Positions 50,206-60,390 of a stretch of DNA of 64,000 nt are shown in pieces. The notes below the pieces were generated by a model. That model was not told where the DNA came from. It saw nothing but the letters and a program-made list of their open reading frames with translations, and did no database searches. Position 1 is the stretch's first letter; each line of letters begins with the position of its first letter. Origin of the DNA: Novosphingobium sp. Fuku2-ISO-50 (GTDB lineage Bacteria; Pseudomonadota; Alphaproteobacteria; Sphingomonadales; Sphingomonadaceae); NCBI RefSeq assembly GCF_001519055.1, contig NZ_KQ954289.1, forward strand, positions 1 through 64,000, read 5' to 3'. Both the position numbers and the translations under genes were made by a program.

Positions 50206-52176
50206 ATGACCCGTGAAACCAATGCGCTGGCGCCCATGGCCAACGCCATTCGTGCGCTCGCCATGGATGCCGTCCAGGCCGCCAATTCCGGCCATCCGGG
50301 CATGCCGATGGGCATGGCCGATGTGGCCACGGTGTTGTGGTCGCAATTCCTGAAATTCGATCCCGACGCGCCGCGTTGGGCGGATCGCGACCGCTTTGTG
50401 CTGTCTGCGGGCCATGGCTCGATGCTGATCTATGCCGCGCTCTATCTGACCGGCTATGCCTCGCCGACAATCGAGGACATTCGCAATTTCCGCCAGTTGG
50501 ACAGCGTTTGCGCCGGTCACCCGGAAAACTTCCTGATTCCCGGCGTCGAATGCACCACCGGCCCGCTGGGTCAGGGTTTTGCGATGGCCGTGGGCATGGC
50601 GATGGCAGAGCGCCATCTCAATGCGGTGTTTGGCGATGCTCTCGTCGATCACAAGACCTGGGTGATCGCGGGCGACGGCTGCCTGATGGAAGGGATCAAC
50701 CACGAAGCGGTCGGCCTTGCCGGGACGCTCGGGCTTGGGCGGCTCAATGTCCTGTGGGACGATAATCGCATCACGATCGACGGCGATACCAGCCTGTCGA
50801 CGAGCGAAGACATTCCGGCGCGCTATCGTGCGAGCGGCTGGCACGTCGTTTCGTGCGATGGCCACGATCATGCCGATATTGCCCGCGCACTGGCCGAAGC
50901 TGCCGCCGATCCGCGCCCGTCGCTGGTCGCCTGCCGCACGCTGATCGGCAAGGGCGCGCCCAACAAGGAAGGCGGACACAACGTTCACGGCAGCCCGCTG
51001 GGCGCCGACGAAGTCGCCGCCACTCGGGCAAACCTCGGCTGGACCGCCGCTCCGTTCGAAATTCCGGCGGACATCCTTGCCGCATGGCGCGCCACGGGCG
51101 AGCGCGGGCGCAAGGCTCATGCTGCATGGACCGCAGCGACGGCCGCGCATCCGCAGCGCGCCGAATTCGAACGTCGCATGGCCGGCGATCTGCCCGATCT
51201 GGCCGAGGTTGAGGCGTCGTTTGCCGGCTGGCTGGCCGAACCGCGCAAAGTCGCCACGCGCAAGGCTTCGGAACTGGCGCTCGGCGTGCTGGCCCCGGCC
51301 GTGCCCGAACTGTTCGGCGGCTCGGCCGACCTGACCGGATCGAACCTGACCAAAGTTGCCGCGACGCCTTCGTTTGGCCGGCAGGCTTATGGCGGGCGCC
51401 ATGTCCATTACGGCATCCGTGAATTCGGCATGGCCGCCGCGATGAACGGCGCCGCGTTGCATGGCGGGCTGATCCCCTATGGCGGCACGTTCCTGGTGTT
51501 TTCGGACTATTGCCGCAACGCCATCCGCATGTCCGCGTTGCAGCACGTGCGCGCGGTCTATGTGATGACGCACGATTCGATCGGGCTCGGCGAAGACGGC
51601 CCGACGCATCAGCCGATCGAACACGTGATGAGCCTGCGCCTGATTCCCAATCTTCAGGTGTTCCGCCCGGCAGACATCATCGAAACGGCGGAATGCTGGC
51701 AGATCGCGCTCGCCAGCGCGCACACGCCCTCGGTGCTTGCGCTGTCGCGTCAGAACCTGCCGCAATTGCCGCGTGAAGGCGCCGCGAACCTCAGCGCAAA
51801 GGGCGCCTATCGTCTCGTGGCGGCAAATGCCGCGCGCAAGGTCGTGCTGATCGCGACCGGTTCGGAAGTCGAAATCGCCGTCAAGACCGCTGCTGCGCTC
51901 GAAGCGCAGGGGATCGGCGCCGATGTCGTCTCGATGCCGAGCTGGGAATTGTTCGACAAGGCCGACGCTGCCTATCGCGCCGATGTCCTGCCGACAGGCG
52001 TGCTCAAGGTGTCGATCGAGGCCGGTGTGACGGCAGGCTGGCAAAAATACGTCGGTGACGGGCTGACCATCGGCATCGACACATTTGGCGCATCGGCACC
52101 TGCCGATGTTCTTTATGACCATTTCGGTCTCACCGCGGAAAAAATCGTTCCGCAAATTCTCGCCCGGATCGCTTGA
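50206..52176 (+). CDS. tkt: Transketolase
   Basis: A 656-aa thiamine-diphosphate enzyme of the pentose phosphate pathway. Marks are [20 protein letters not shown] near residue 20, [16 protein letters not shown], the thiamine motif [20 protein letters not shown] near 150, DDNRITIDG, and [20 protein letters not shown] and [19 protein letters not shown] in the pyrimidine domain. gap begins 20 nt after the stop, so the two are likely co-transcribed. Confidence 0.96.
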   Translation: MTRETNALAPMANAIRALAMDAVQAANSGHPGMPMGMADVATVLWSQFLKFDPDAPRWADRDRFVLSAGHGSMLIYAALYLTGYASPTIEDIRNFRQLDSVCAGHPENFLIPGVECTTGPLGQGFAMAVGMAMAERHLNAVFGDALVDHKTWVIAGDGCLMEGINHEAVGLAGTLGLGRLNVLWDDNRITIDGDTSLSTSEDIPARYRASGWHVVSCDGHDHADIARALAEAAADPRPSLVACRTLIGKGAPNKEGGHNVHGSPLGADEVAATRANLGWTAAPFEIPADILAAWRATGERGRKAHAAWTAATAAHPQRAEFERRMAGDLPDLAEVEASFAGWLAEPRKVATRKASELALGVLAPAVPELFGGSADLTGSNLTKVAATPSFGRQAYGGRHVHYGIREFGMAAAMNGAALHGGLIPYGGTFLVFSDYCRNAIRMSALQHVRAVYVMTHDSIGLGEDGPTHQPIEHVMSLRLIPNLQVFRPADIIETAECWQIALASAHTPSVLALSRQNLPQLPREGAANLSAKGAYRLVAANAARKVVLIATGSEVEIAVKTAAALEAQGIGADVVSMPSWELFDKADAAYRADVLPTGVLKVSIEAGVTAGWQKYVGDGLTIGIDTFGASAPADVLYDHFGLTAEKIVPQILARIA

Positions 52177-52195
52177 TCGTACAGGAGATGTGAAC

Positions 52196-53203
52196 ATGGC
52201 GACCAAAGTCGCAATCAATGGTTTCGGACGTATCGGCCGTAACGTCGCGCGCGCCATTCTCGAACGCCCCGATTGCGGGCTCGAACTGGTCGCGATCAAC
52301 GATCTCGGCAGCCCGGTGGCCAATGCCCGCCTGTTCAAGCGCGACAGCGTCCACGGTACTTATCCGGGGACGGTCGAAGTTGACGGCAACGATCTGATCA
52401 TCGACGGCAAGCGGATCAAGGTCACGGCCGAACGCGATCCGGCCAAGCTGCCGCATGGCGAAGACGGTATCGACATCGCGCTCGAATGCACCGGCTTCTT
52501 CACCGATCGTGCGAGCGCGCAGAAGCATCTCGATGCCGGTGCCAAGCGCGTGCTGATCTCGGCTCCGGGCAAGAACGTCGATCTGACCGTCGTTTATGGC
52601 GTGAACCATGACAAGCTGACCGCTGATCATCTGATCGTGTCGAACGCATCGTGCACAACCAATTGCCTCGCGCCGTTTGCCAAGGTTCTGCATGAATCGA
52701 TCGGGATCGAGCGCGGGCTGATGACCACGATCCACAGCTATACCAACGATCAGAAGATCCTCGACCAGATCCATTCGGACCCGCGCCGCGCCCGCGCTGC
52801 GGCGATGAACATGATCCCGACCACCACGGGCGCGGCCCGCGCGGTCGGCGAAGTCCTGCCCGAATTGAAGGGCAAGCTTGACGGCACGTCGATCCGCGTG
52901 CCGACGCCGAACGTTTCGGTGGTCGACCTGACGTTCATGCCCAAGCGCGATACCACGGTCGAAGAAGTCAACGCACTGCTCAAGGCTGCTGCCGAAGGCC
53001 CGCTCAAGGGCGTGCTGGCTTATACCGATGAACCGCTCGTTTCGATCGATTTCAACCACGATCCGGCGTCGTCGACCATCGACAGCCTTGAAACGGCGGT
53101 CATCGACGGCAAGCTGGTGCGCGTGCTGTCGTGGTACGACAATGAATGGGGCTTCTCGAACCGCATGGTCGACACTGCGGGCGTTATCGCCAGCAAGCTC
53201 TGA
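52196..53203 (+). CDS. gap: Glyceraldehyde-3-phosphate dehydrogenase, type I
   Basis: A 335-aa GAPDH. It starts [20 protein letters not shown] after AGGAGATG. The catalytic cysteine is in [15 protein letters not shown] near residue 153, and the aspartate of INDLGSP indicates NAD preference. [14 protein letters not shown] is the C-terminal signature. It lies between tkt and pgk, with a strong hairpin after the stop that may lower pgk read-through. Confidence 0.96.
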   Translation: MATKVAINGFGRIGRNVARAILERPDCGLELVAINDLGSPVANARLFKRDSVHGTYPGTVEVDGNDLIIDGKRIKVTAERDPAKLPHGEDGIDIALECTGFFTDRASAQKHLDAGAKRVLISAPGKNVDLTVVYGVNHDKLTADHLIVSNASCTTNCLAPFAKVLHESIGIERGLMTTIHSYTNDQKILDQIHSDPRRARAAAMNMIPTTTGAARAVGEVLPELKGKLDGTSIRVPTPNVSVVDLTFMPKRDTTVEEVNALLKAAAEGPLKGVLAYTDEPLVSIDFNHDPASSTIDSLETAVIDGKLVRVLSWYDNEWGFSNRMVDTAGVIASKL

Positions 53204-53212
53204 TCCTTTATT

Positions 53213-53285
53213 GCGGCGCGCCCCGGGGCGGCCACCCGTGCCTGGTGCATGGGCCTTGCCCCGGGGACGCGCCGCTTTTCTTTTC
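53213..53285 (+). terminator. Intrinsic terminator between gap and pgk
   Basis: GCGGCGCG-CCCCGGGGC pairs with GCCCCGGGG-A-CGCGCCGC (17 paired bases, one bulge), directly followed by TTTTCTTTTC. It starts 10 nt after the gap stop and ends 20 nt before the pgk start, so pgk is reached only by read-through or by its own promoter. Confidence 0.85.
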
Positions 53286-53305
53286 TTGAAACCAAGGACT
53301 TGATG

Positions 53306-54502
53306 ATGAGCTTCAAGACTCTGGATGACCTCGCCGACCTGGCCGGAAAGGCCGTACTGGTGCGCGAAGATCTCAATGTGCCGATGGCCGATGGCAAAGT
53401 CACCGACGACACCCGGCTGCGCGCCACGGTGCAGACGCTGGCGGAATTGGCCGACAAGGGCGCCAAGGTTCTGGTGCTGGCCCATTTCGGTCGCCCCAAA
53501 GGCGAACGCAGCGATACCAATTCGCTGATCCATGTCGTGCCCGCGCTGCAGGCTGTGCTCGGTCGTCCGGTCGGTTTCATTGCCGATTGCGCCGGGGCCG
53601 AAGCCGAAGCGGCGGTCGCTGCGCTGGCGCCCGGGTCGGTGACGGTCCTTGAAAACACCCGCTTTCACAAAGGCGAGGAAAAGAACGATCCCGAACTCGT
53701 CGCGGCGATCGCCAAGCTGGGCGACATTTACGTCAACGATGCCTTTTCCGCTGCGCACCGTGCGCATGCCTCGACCGAAGGGCTGGCCCATGTCCTGCCC
53801 GCTTATGCGGGGCGTGCGATGCAGGCCGAACTCGAAGCGCTGGAAAAGGCGCTGGGGAATCCCGAGCATCCGGTTGCCGCCGTTGTCGGCGGTGCCAAAG
53901 TCTCGTCCAAGCTCGACGTGCTTACCCATCTGGTCACCAAAGTCGATCATCTGATCATCGGTGGCGGCATGGCCAACACTTTCCTTGCCGCGCGCGGGAT
54001 CGATGTCGGCAAGTCGCTGTGCGAACACGATCTGAAAGAGACCGCCGAGGCGATTCTCGATGCCGCAGACAAGGCCGGTTGCACCGTGCATTTGCCGTAT
54101 GACGCCATGGTGGCCAAGGAATTCGCCGCCAATCCGCCCTCGCTGCGCGTGACCAATGTTCATGAAGTCGCTGCTGACGAAATGATTCTCGACATCGGGC
54201 CGCAGGCGACCGAAGCGCTGGCCGATGTGCTCAAGACCTGCCGGACGCTGGTGTGGAACGGTCCGCTCGGCGCGTTCGAGATTGCACCGTTCGATACCGC
54301 GACTGTGGCCTTGGCGCGGTCTGCCGCTGCACTCAGCAAGGAAGGCGCGCTGATCTCGGTCGCTGGCGGCGGCGACACCGTTGCGGCGCTCAACCATGCC
54401 GGGGTGGCGGGCGATTTTTCCTATGTCTCGACGGCGGGCGGGGCTTTCCTCGAATGGATGGAAGGCAAGGAACTTCCTGGGGTTGCCGCGCTTAACGGCT
54501 GA
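53306..54502 (+). CDS. pgk: Phosphoglycerate kinase
   Basis: A 398-aa PGK. The N-terminal [46 protein letters not shown] and [16 protein letters not shown] are standard, with [14 protein letters not shown] and the nucleotide loop [15 protein letters not shown]. The second of two adjacent ATGs (53306) is 7 nt from AGGA and is preferred. Its last 11 nt overlap the convergent redoxin gene. Confidence 0.95.
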   Translation: MSFKTLDDLADLAGKAVLVREDLNVPMADGKVTDDTRLRATVQTLAELADKGAKVLVLAHFGRPKGERSDTNSLIHVVPALQAVLGRPVGFIADCAGAEAEAAVAALAPGSVTVLENTRFHKGEEKNDPELVAAIAKLGDIYVNDAFSAAHRAHASTEGLAHVLPAYAGRAMQAELEALEKALGNPEHPVAAVVGGAKVSSKLDVLTHLVTKVDHLIIGGGMANTFLAARGIDVGKSLCEHDLKETAEAILDAADKAGCTVHLPYDAMVAKEFAANPPSLRVTNVHEVAADEMILDIGPQATEALADVLKTCRTLVWNGPLGAFEIAPFDTATVALARSAAALSKEGALISVAGGGDTVAALNHAGVAGDFSYVSTAGGAFLEWMEGKELPGVAALNG

Positions 54503-55064
54503 GCTTGGATGATTTTCCGATGACGGCGGCGGGCCTGGATCCCGCTGCCCCGAATCCCGCTGCTGTTGTCGTTGCTGCGGCCGGTGTGGCGCGCAGCAGC
54601 GGCACGAGCAGATCGTTCAATTCATCGAGCGTGAAGGCCCCGGCCTTGGCGTAACGCAGCACGCCGTCACGATCGATCACGAAATTGGTCGGCACGGCCT
54701 GCATGGGGGCATAAGGGCCCCTGAGGCGGTGCAGCGGGGTGATCGCCAGCGCCGCAAACAGTTTGCGCAAATCATATTCGCGCACCGAATCTTCGGTCGT
54801 CGCGGCCAGAACGACCAGCCCGTGTTGCTTTTGCGCGCGGTAATACGAATCGAGCAGTGGCAGTTCCTGGCGGCAGGGGCCGCACCACGTCGCCCAGAAA
54901 TTGATCACCACGACTTGCCCGCGCAACGAGGCGAGATCGAACCTTTCGTGTTTGATCGTCTCGAACTGCGCATTGGGTGCCATCTGTCCCACTTTGGGAC
55001 CGGCAGCGAGCGCGACGGTCGGTAGCGCAAGCAGCAGGCTCGCAGCGATGGAAAGAATGCGCAT
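54492..55064 (-). CDS. TlpA-like thiol-disulfide redoxin, exported
   Basis: A 190-aa thioredoxin-fold protein with a signal peptide ([20 protein letters not shown]). The active site is [16 protein letters not shown] near residue 60, and the cis-proline is in [12 protein letters not shown]. TlpA/ResA-type proteins reduce periplasmic disulfides, for example during cytochrome c or CuA assembly. The Ala/Thr-rich C-terminal tail is unusual and overlaps the end of pgk. No cytochrome genes are near. Confidence 0.88.
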   Translation of the reverse strand: MRILSIAASLLLALPTVALAAGPKVGQMAPNAQFETIKHERFDLASLRGQVVVINFWATWCGPCRQELPLLDSYYRAQKQHGLVVLAATTEDSVREYDLRKLFAALAITPLHRLRGPYAPMQAVPTNFVIDRDGVLRYAKAGAFTLDELNDLLVPLLRATPAAATTTAAGFGAAGSRPAAVIGKSSKLSR

Positions 55065-55309
55065 GGAGTCCCCTGATTGGCGTCGATCAGCGTCAAAGAC
55101 GCCCGATTTCCGCCTGTGGGTCAAGCGATCTGCGCGGCGGGCATGGCCTGTCGGAAAAATACCTCGAAAAGGGCGCTCAGGCGATGTTGCGCTGCAACCG
55201 GCAAGGCGCTAAGGCGACAACTGCGCATAGGTATGCGCGGACAAGTTTCACGCGCCACGCGCGCGGCCCCGGCAAAGGGCCACCAAGGGAAAGCACGGAA
55301 AAACTGGCC

Positions 55310-56218
55310 ATGACTCACGCTGAACAGACCCAGAAGATCGCCGCCGGCAAAGGCTTTATCGCCGCGCTCGACCAGTCGGGCGGTTCCACGCCCAAGGCTT
55401 TGAAGGGCTATGGCATCGAGGAAGGCGCCTGGAGCAGCGATGAGGAAATGTTCGGGCTGATCCATGCGATGCGTGCGCGGATCATTTCCTCGCCCGTCTT
55501 CACTGGCGAAAAAGTCATCGGCGCGATCCTGTTCGAACGCACCATGGACGGCACGATCGACGGTCAGCCGGTGCCAGCCGTGCTCAATGCCAAAGGCGTC
55601 GTGCCTTTCATCAAGATCGACAAGGGCCTCGAAAACGAAGCCGACGGTGTGCAGATGATGAAGCCGATCACCGGCCTTGGCGAATTGCTCGCCCGGTCCA
55701 AGGCGCTGGGCGTGTTCGGCACCAAGGAGCGCTCGGTGATCAATTCGGCCAATGCCGCCGGGATCGCTGCCGTCGTCAAGCAGCAGTTCGAAGTCGCCAA
55801 CGAAGTGCTCGCCGCCGGGCTGATGCCGATCATCGAGCCCGAAGTGAATATCAAGAGCGAGACCCGCGCCGAATGTGACGCGTTGTTGCTCAAGGAAATT
55901 CTGGGCGCGCTCGACGCCCTGCCGAAAGGTGTGCAGGTCATGCTCAAGCTGTCGCTGCCGCAGGTGCCCGGCACGTTCGATCCGCTGGTTGCGCATCCGG
56001 GCGTGCTGCGCGTCGTGGCGCTGTCGGGCGGCTACAAGCGCCCCGAAGCTTGCGTCGAACTGGCCAAGAATGCCGGGATCATCGCCAGCTTCAGCCGCGC
56101 GCTGCTCGAAGACTTGCGCGCGCAGATGACCGATGCCGAATTCGACGCGGCGCTGGGCGGCGCGATCGACGAAATCTACACCGGCTCGACTGTGAAAAGC
56201 GTGCCGGTCGCGGCGTAA
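55310..56218 (+). CDS. Fructose-bisphosphate aldolase class I
   Basis: A 302-aa class I aldolase of the short bacterial type. IAALDQSGGSTPKALKGYGI near the N-terminus, FERTMDGTIDGQPVP, VVPFIKIDKGLENE, PIIEPEVNIKS and VMLKLSLPQVPG, with the Schiff-base lysine in the last, are visible. The start MTHAEQTQKIAAGKG was chosen by family match. It completes the tkt-gap-pgk-fba block and is followed by a strong terminator. Confidence 0.93.
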   Translation: MTHAEQTQKIAAGKGFIAALDQSGGSTPKALKGYGIEEGAWSSDEEMFGLIHAMRARIISSPVFTGEKVIGAILFERTMDGTIDGQPVPAVLNAKGVVPFIKIDKGLENEADGVQMMKPITGLGELLARSKALGVFGTKERSVINSANAAGIAAVVKQQFEVANEVLAAGLMPIIEPEVNIKSETRAECDALLLKEILGALDALPKGVQVMLKLSLPQVPGTFDPLVAHPGVLRVVALSGGYKRPEACVELAKNAGIIASFSRALLEDLRAQMTDAEFDAALGGAIDEIYTGSTVKSVPVAA

Positions 56219-56257
56219 GCTGCCGCATACCCGTTTGCGATGAGGATGCAAAAGGTG

Positions 56258-56296
56258 CGCCCCTTACCCCGGAAAACCGGGGAAGGGGCGTTTTTT
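56258..56296 (+). terminator. Terminator after class I aldolase
   Basis: CGCCCCTTACCCCGG-AAAA-CCGGGGAAGGGGCG forms a 15-bp stem with one mismatch, followed by TTTTTT. It is a textbook rho-independent terminator 40 nt after the stop. Confidence 0.92.
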
Positions 56297-56381
56297 GTGG
56301 AGCAGGTGCGCTGCGTTCTTTCCGGTGCGGTTCTGATCGACGCGATTGCGCGCGCGCGCGCTTCATTCTAGGCGAAGGCGC

Positions 56382-57032
56382 ATGACAGTGCCTGATTGCC
56401 AGCTTTACCTGATTTCGCCGCTCGATGTGTCGGGCTCGTTTCCCGACCGGCTTGCCCGTGCGCTCGATGCCGGCCCGGTTGCCGCGTTTCAGTTCCGCGT
56501 CAAGGGCCTGGACGAACATGCCGCCGTCAAACTGGCCGCGCCGTTGCAGGAAATCTGCGCCGCGCGTGACGTGGCGTTCATCGTCAACGATTCGATCAGC
56601 CTGGCCAAGCGCCTTGGCGCCGATGGGGTGCATCTGGGGCAGGGCGACGGCGAAGTCGCCGACGCGCGCCAACGGCTTGGCAAGCAGGCGCAGATCGGCG
56701 TGAGCTGCAACGCCAGCCGCCATCTCGCCATGGAAGCGGGTGAGGCAGGCGCCGACTATGTTGCGTTCGGCGCGTTCTTTCCCTCATCGACCAAGCAGAC
56801 CGAGCACGTCGCCGATCTCGATCTCTTGCGCTGGTGGTCGGGCCTGTTCGAATTGCCGGTGGTGGCGATCGGCGGGATCACGCCTGCCAATTGCGTCCCG
56901 CTGGTGGCCGCAGGGGCCGATTTCCTGGCGGTAAGCGGCGCCGTCTGGGGTGGCGATGAAAGTCTGGCAATCGGCGAATTCGCCCGCGCCATTGCCACCG
57001 GCAGCGCATTGCGCGCCGCGGCCGAGGGCTGA
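56382..57032 (+). CDS. thiE: Thiamine phosphate synthase
   Basis: A 216-aa ThiE-like TIM-barrel enzyme that couples HMP-PP and the thiazole phosphate. Marks are [40 protein letters not shown] with [38 protein letters not shown] and [12 protein letters not shown]. The ATG at 56382 follows GAAGG. No TPP riboswitch was found upstream and no other thi genes are in the window, so it is a lone copy. Confidence 0.88.
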   Translation: MTVPDCQLYLISPLDVSGSFPDRLARALDAGPVAAFQFRVKGLDEHAAVKLAAPLQEICAARDVAFIVNDSISLAKRLGADGVHLGQGDGEVADARQRLGKQAQIGVSCNASRHLAMEAGEAGADYVAFGAFFPSSTKQTEHVADLDLLRWWSGLFELPVVAIGGITPANCVPLVAAGADFLAVSGAVWGGDESLAIGEFARAIATGSALRAAAEG

Positions 57033-57045
57033 GCTTTTACCGGCG

Positions 57046-57477
57046 TCAGTCGCCGGACCCGTCGTTGTCAAGCGCGCCGGCGCTGCTTTGCCGGACGCAG
57101 CGGTTGGTGGTGCGCTTGCCCTGGGCATCGAGCGGATGAAGAATGCCCTGGCCGACAAGAATGTATTTGCGCGCGCGGAACGGCCCTGTGGTCATGACCA
57201 GATCGTTGCCCAGCAGCAGATAGGTGCCCGTTTCGCCCTTGTTCGTGCGATAGCTGGAATCGGCAATCACGCGAAAGCTGTCCTGCAGCAGGCGCTTGGG
57301 CGGCGTGGTCGCATCGCCCTCGGTCTCGCAGATCCAGTATCCCTTGAGCAAAGTGCGCAACAATCCGCCCGGCGCCGCCTCGGCCGGGGCCGGAGCGGCG
57401 GTCAATACGGCCAACAGAAGGGCCGGCAGGGCGGAAGCCAGCGGGCGGCGGGCCGATCGGGCAAAGTCGCGTTTCAT
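57046..57477 (-). CDS. Exported protein of unknown function
   Basis: A 143-aa protein with a signal peptide ([20 protein letters not shown]) and a small mature domain containing [40 protein letters not shown] and a C-terminal cysteine in TTNRCVRQ, which could pair with the first one. No family is recognised. It is divergent from efp and convergent with thiE. Confidence 0.7.
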   Translation of the reverse strand: MKRDFARSARRPLASALPALLLAVLTAAPAPAEAAPGGLLRTLLKGYWICETEGDATTPPKRLLQDSFRVIADSSYRTNKGETGTYLLLGNDLVMTTGPFRARKYILVGQGILHPLDAQGKRTTNRCVRQSSAGALDNDGSGD

Positions 57478-57573
57478 CACACAAGCCCGCTACCACACGG
57501 CTGCGACTTGAAGCAATCGGCGCCAGCGGCTAAGGGCCTCCATCGCATCCTGTTAGGCAAGGCTCTTTCCATC

Positions 57574-58137
57574 ATGAAGATCAGCGGCGTGGACATCCGT
57601 CCGGGCAATATCCTGGAATACGAAAAAGGCATCTGGAAGGTTGCCAAGACCCAGCATACCCAGCCCGGCAAGGGCGGCGCGTTCATGCAGGTCGAAATGA
57701 AGAACCTGATCGACGGGCGCAAGACCAATGTGCGCTTCCGTTCGGAAGACCGCGTCGAACGCGTTCGGCTCGATACCAAGGATTTCCAGTTCCTTTACGC
57801 CGAAGGTGATGATCTGGTATTCATGGATGTCGAAACCTATGATCAGATCAATCTGCCCAGCGATCTTCTCGGCGATGCCGCTGCGTTTCTTCAGGACGGC
57901 ATGACCGTGCTTCTGGAAATGTACAATGAGCGCCCGATTTCGGTCCAGTTGCCCGATCAGGTCGAAGCCACCATCGTCGAAGCCGACGCCGTGGTGAAGG
58001 GCCAGACCGCTTCGTCGAGCTATAAACCGGCGATTCTCGACAACGGCGTGCGCGTGATGGTGCCGCCGCATATCGGCAGCGGCACGCGTATCATCGTCGA
58101 CGTCTACGAACGTAGCTACGTCGGCAAGGTGGGCTGA
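57574..58137 (+). CDS. efp: Elongation factor P
   Basis: A 187-aa EF-P, which relieves ribosome stalling at polyproline. The KOW-like N-domain holds the tip residue Lys33 in [17 protein letters not shown], so lysine-type modification (EpmA/YmfI class) is expected rather than rhamnosylation of arginine. Domains II and III are complete and end [13 protein letters not shown]. The inositol phosphatase gene starts 4 nt after its stop. Confidence 0.96.
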   Translation: MKISGVDIRPGNILEYEKGIWKVAKTQHTQPGKGGAFMQVEMKNLIDGRKTNVRFRSEDRVERVRLDTKDFQFLYAEGDDLVFMDVETYDQINLPSDLLGDAAAFLQDGMTVLLEMYNERPISVQLPDQVEATIVEADAVVKGQTASSSYKPAILDNGVRVMVPPHIGSGTRIIVDVYERSYVGKVG

Positions 58138-58141
58138 CCGG

Positions 58142-58981
58142 ATGGCCGCCATCTCCGGTCTGATTCGCGTCATGGAGCGTGCCGCCCGCAAGGCCGGCAC
58201 GCGTCTGCGCCGCGATTTCGGCGAAGTCGAACATCTCCAGGTCAGCCGCAAGGGGCCCTCCGACTTTGTGTCGAAGGCGGATCAGCATGCCGAGCGCACG
58301 ATCTATGACGAGCTGCTGGCCGCACGGCCGGACTGGGGCTTTGTCATGGAAGAAGGCGGCACGATCGAGGGCGACCCGAGAAAGCCGCGCTGGATCGTCG
58401 ATCCGCTCGACGGGACGACCAACTTTCTCCACGGCATTCCGCATTTCGCGATCTCGATCGCGGTGCAGGAACCCGCGCTTGACGGCAAGGGGGCTGATGG
58501 GTCCGGTTGGGGCGATGTCATCGCCGGAATCGTCTATCAGCCGATCACCGACGAAAGCTTCTGGGCGGAAAAGACACGCGGCGCCTGGCTGCACGACCGT
58601 CGTCTGCGCGTTTCGGCGCGGCGTCAGCTTGACGAAGCGCTGATCGGCACGGGCATCCCTTTCGCCAATCGCGGCGATGCGGTGCAATGGATGCGAATCT
58701 ATCACGAACTGGGTCCGCGCGTTGCCGGTATCCGGCGCAATGGCGCGGCGGCGCTCGACCTTGCGTGGGTCGCGGCGGGACGATTCGACGGGTTCTGGGA
58801 AACCGATCTCGCGATCTGGGATTCGGCCGCCGGGTGCCTGCTCGTTCGCGAAGCGGGCGGTTTTGTGTCGGATTTCCGGGGCCGTTCGCTGCCGATCTGT
58901 TCGGAAAGCGTGCTCGCCGGTAACGACGCGCTCCATTCACGTTTGCACAAGTTGCTTGCCGGAGCGCTCAAGAGCAGTTGA
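58142..58981 (+). CDS. suhB: Inositol monophosphatase family protein (SuhB-like)
   Basis: A 279-aa IMPase. Motifs are GFVMEEGGTIEG (metal-binding glutamates), WIVDPLDGTTNFLHGIPHFA near residue 83, GSAALDLAWVA-type (NGAAALDLAWVAAGRFDGFW) and AIWDSAAGCLLVREAGG near 220. It is the better SuhB match of the two IMPase genes in the window and is coupled to efp, an arrangement often seen in alphaproteobacteria. Confidence 0.9.
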   Translation: MAAISGLIRVMERAARKAGTRLRRDFGEVEHLQVSRKGPSDFVSKADQHAERTIYDELLAARPDWGFVMEEGGTIEGDPRKPRWIVDPLDGTTNFLHGIPHFAISIAVQEPALDGKGADGSGWGDVIAGIVYQPITDESFWAEKTRGAWLHDRRLRVSARRQLDEALIGTGIPFANRGDAVQWMRIYHELGPRVAGIRRNGAAALDLAWVAAGRFDGFWETDLAIWDSAAGCLLVREAGGFVSDFRGRSLPICSESVLAGNDALHSRLHKLLAGALKSS

Positions 58982-59028
58982 TCCTGTCCGCGAGGTCGGC
59001 TAGCGGTCGGCCTCGCCAGTACGGGTGT

Positions 59029-59112
59029 GCCCCTGTGGTGGAATGGTAGACGCGACCGACTCAAAATCGGTTGGAGAGATCCGTGCCCGTTCGAGTCGGG
59101 CCAGGGGCACCA
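59029..59112 (+). tRNA. tRNA-Leu (CAA)
   Basis: An 84-nt class II tRNA. Acceptor GCCCCTG pairs with CAGGGGC, the anticodon stem ACCGA/TCGGT encloses CTCAAAA (anticodon CAA), a variable arm follows, the T-loop is TTCGAGT, and CCA is encoded. Confidence 0.95.
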
Positions 59113-59296
59113 CTTTTTGCGAAGGCCGACTTGCCCGTTCGGCCGTATCGCCTTTCATACCCCATTCATCGTTGAAGAGTGTTTATGGCTGGTGCGCCGA
59201 TTTTGGCGTTCTGCTGTAACCGGGGCATGACCCGCCGCGAAGTGTGTGGTGGCGGAGTAATTGCGCTCCGCACTATATACAGCCTTGGTGGTGTTT

Positions 59297-59764
59297 ATGC
59301 CGGTTGATCGACGTTCCATGGTCGCCATGCTGTTGGGCGGCACGCTTGCCGCCGGGCTGGCCCGGGCAAACGGGTTTGCGCTCGATGACGCGCAATGGCG
59401 GCAAAAGCTGAGCCCCGAGGCCTATCGCGTCTTGCGCCAGGCCGGGACCGAGCGGCCCTTTACCAGCCCCTTGCTCAAGGAACATCGCCGTGGCCGGTTT
59501 GCCTGTGCCGGATGCGATCTGCCGCTGTTTGCCTCGGAAACGAAATACGACAGCGGCACGGGTTGGCCCAGCTTTTGGCAACCGCTGCCGCATGCCGTCG
59601 CCACGCATACCGATTATGAGCTGGGCCTGCCGCGTACCGAAGTGCATTGCCTGCGCTGCCGGGGGCATCTCGGCCATGTCTTTGATGACGGCCCGCCTCC
59701 GACCGGGAAACGGTACTGCATGAACGGCGTCGCGCTCGCGTTTCATCCGGGGACGACGGCATGA
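59297..59764 (+). CDS. msrB: Peptide-methionine (R)-S-oxide reductase MsrB, exported
   Basis: A 155-aa MsrB with an N-terminal Tat-type signal (VDRRSMVAMLLGGTLAAGLA). Zinc cysteines are in CAGC and CLRC, the signature SGTGWPSFWQPL is present, and the catalytic cysteine is in GKRYCMNGVAL. It reduces methionine-R-sulfoxide. The leader indicates periplasmic repair. It overlaps msrA by 4 nt (ATGA). Confidence 0.93.
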   Translation: MPVDRRSMVAMLLGGTLAAGLARANGFALDDAQWRQKLSPEAYRVLRQAGTERPFTSPLLKEHRRGRFACAGCDLPLFASETKYDSGTGWPSFWQPLPHAVATHTDYELGLPRTEVHCLRCRGHLGHVFDDGPPPTGKRYCMNGVALAFHPGTTA

Positions 59765-60387
59765 AGCGGATATTTGCCGTTGCTGCGCTCGCGCTGATGA
59801 CCGCACCCGCCTGGGGGCAGTCGTTTCCCGAACCGCCTGCCGAAAGCCCTGCTTCGGGAAAGCAGGTCGCCGTGCTGGCCGGAGGATGTTTCTGGGGCAT
59901 GGAAGGGGTGTTCGAACATGTCCGCGGTGTCAGGTCGGTAACGGCAGGCTATGCGGGCGGGACGCGGGACACCGCCCATTACGACACGGTGTCGTCAGAG
60001 CGGACGAACCATGCCGAATCGATTCGCATCGAATTCGATCCCGCGCAAGTCAGCTATGGTCGCCTGCTCGAAGTCTATTTCGCCGTCGCGCATGACCCGA
60101 CCGAGGTAAACGGGCAATATCCCGATACGGGGCCCAGCTATCGCTCGGCGATTTTTCCGCAGTCTGCGCAGCAGCGCGATCTTGCCGCGCGCTATATCGC
60201 GGCGCTCGACAGGGCGCATGTCTTTGGCAAACCGATCGCCACGCGGATCGAAACCGGCAGTTTTTTCCCGGCAGAAGACTATCACCAGCGCTTCATGCTT
60301 CGTCATCCCGACCATCCCTATATCCGCCGTTGGGATGTCGCCCGCGTCGAGCGGCTGCGCGCCCGGTTTCCGCGACTCTATCAATAG
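59761..60387 (+). CDS. msrA: Peptide-methionine (S)-S-oxide reductase MsrA, exported
   Basis: A 208-aa MsrA with a Sec signal peptide (MKRIFAVAALALMTAPAWG). The catalytic cysteine is in VLAGGCFWGMEGVFEHV, and GYAGGTRDTAHYDTVSSERT, the EVYFAVAHDPTEVNGQYPDT segment and the YHQRFMLRHPDHPYI segment complete the family signature. It is co-translated with exported msrB, giving a stereo-complete extracytoplasmic Met-sulfoxide repair pair. Confidence 0.94.
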   Translation: MKRIFAVAALALMTAPAWGQSFPEPPAESPASGKQVAVLAGGCFWGMEGVFEHVRGVRSVTAGYAGGTRDTAHYDTVSSERTNHAESIRIEFDPAQVSYGRLLEVYFAVAHDPTEVNGQYPDTGPSYRSAIFPQSAQQRDLAARYIAALDRAHVFGKPIATRIETGSFFPAEDYHQRFMLRHPDHPYIRRWDVARVERLRARFPRLYQ

Positions 60388-60390
60388 GGA

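Noticed and set aside
56298..56381. Possible TPP riboswitch before thiE
   Set aside because: The conserved CTGAGA and ACCTGATC-type THI-box elements are absent from the short leader.
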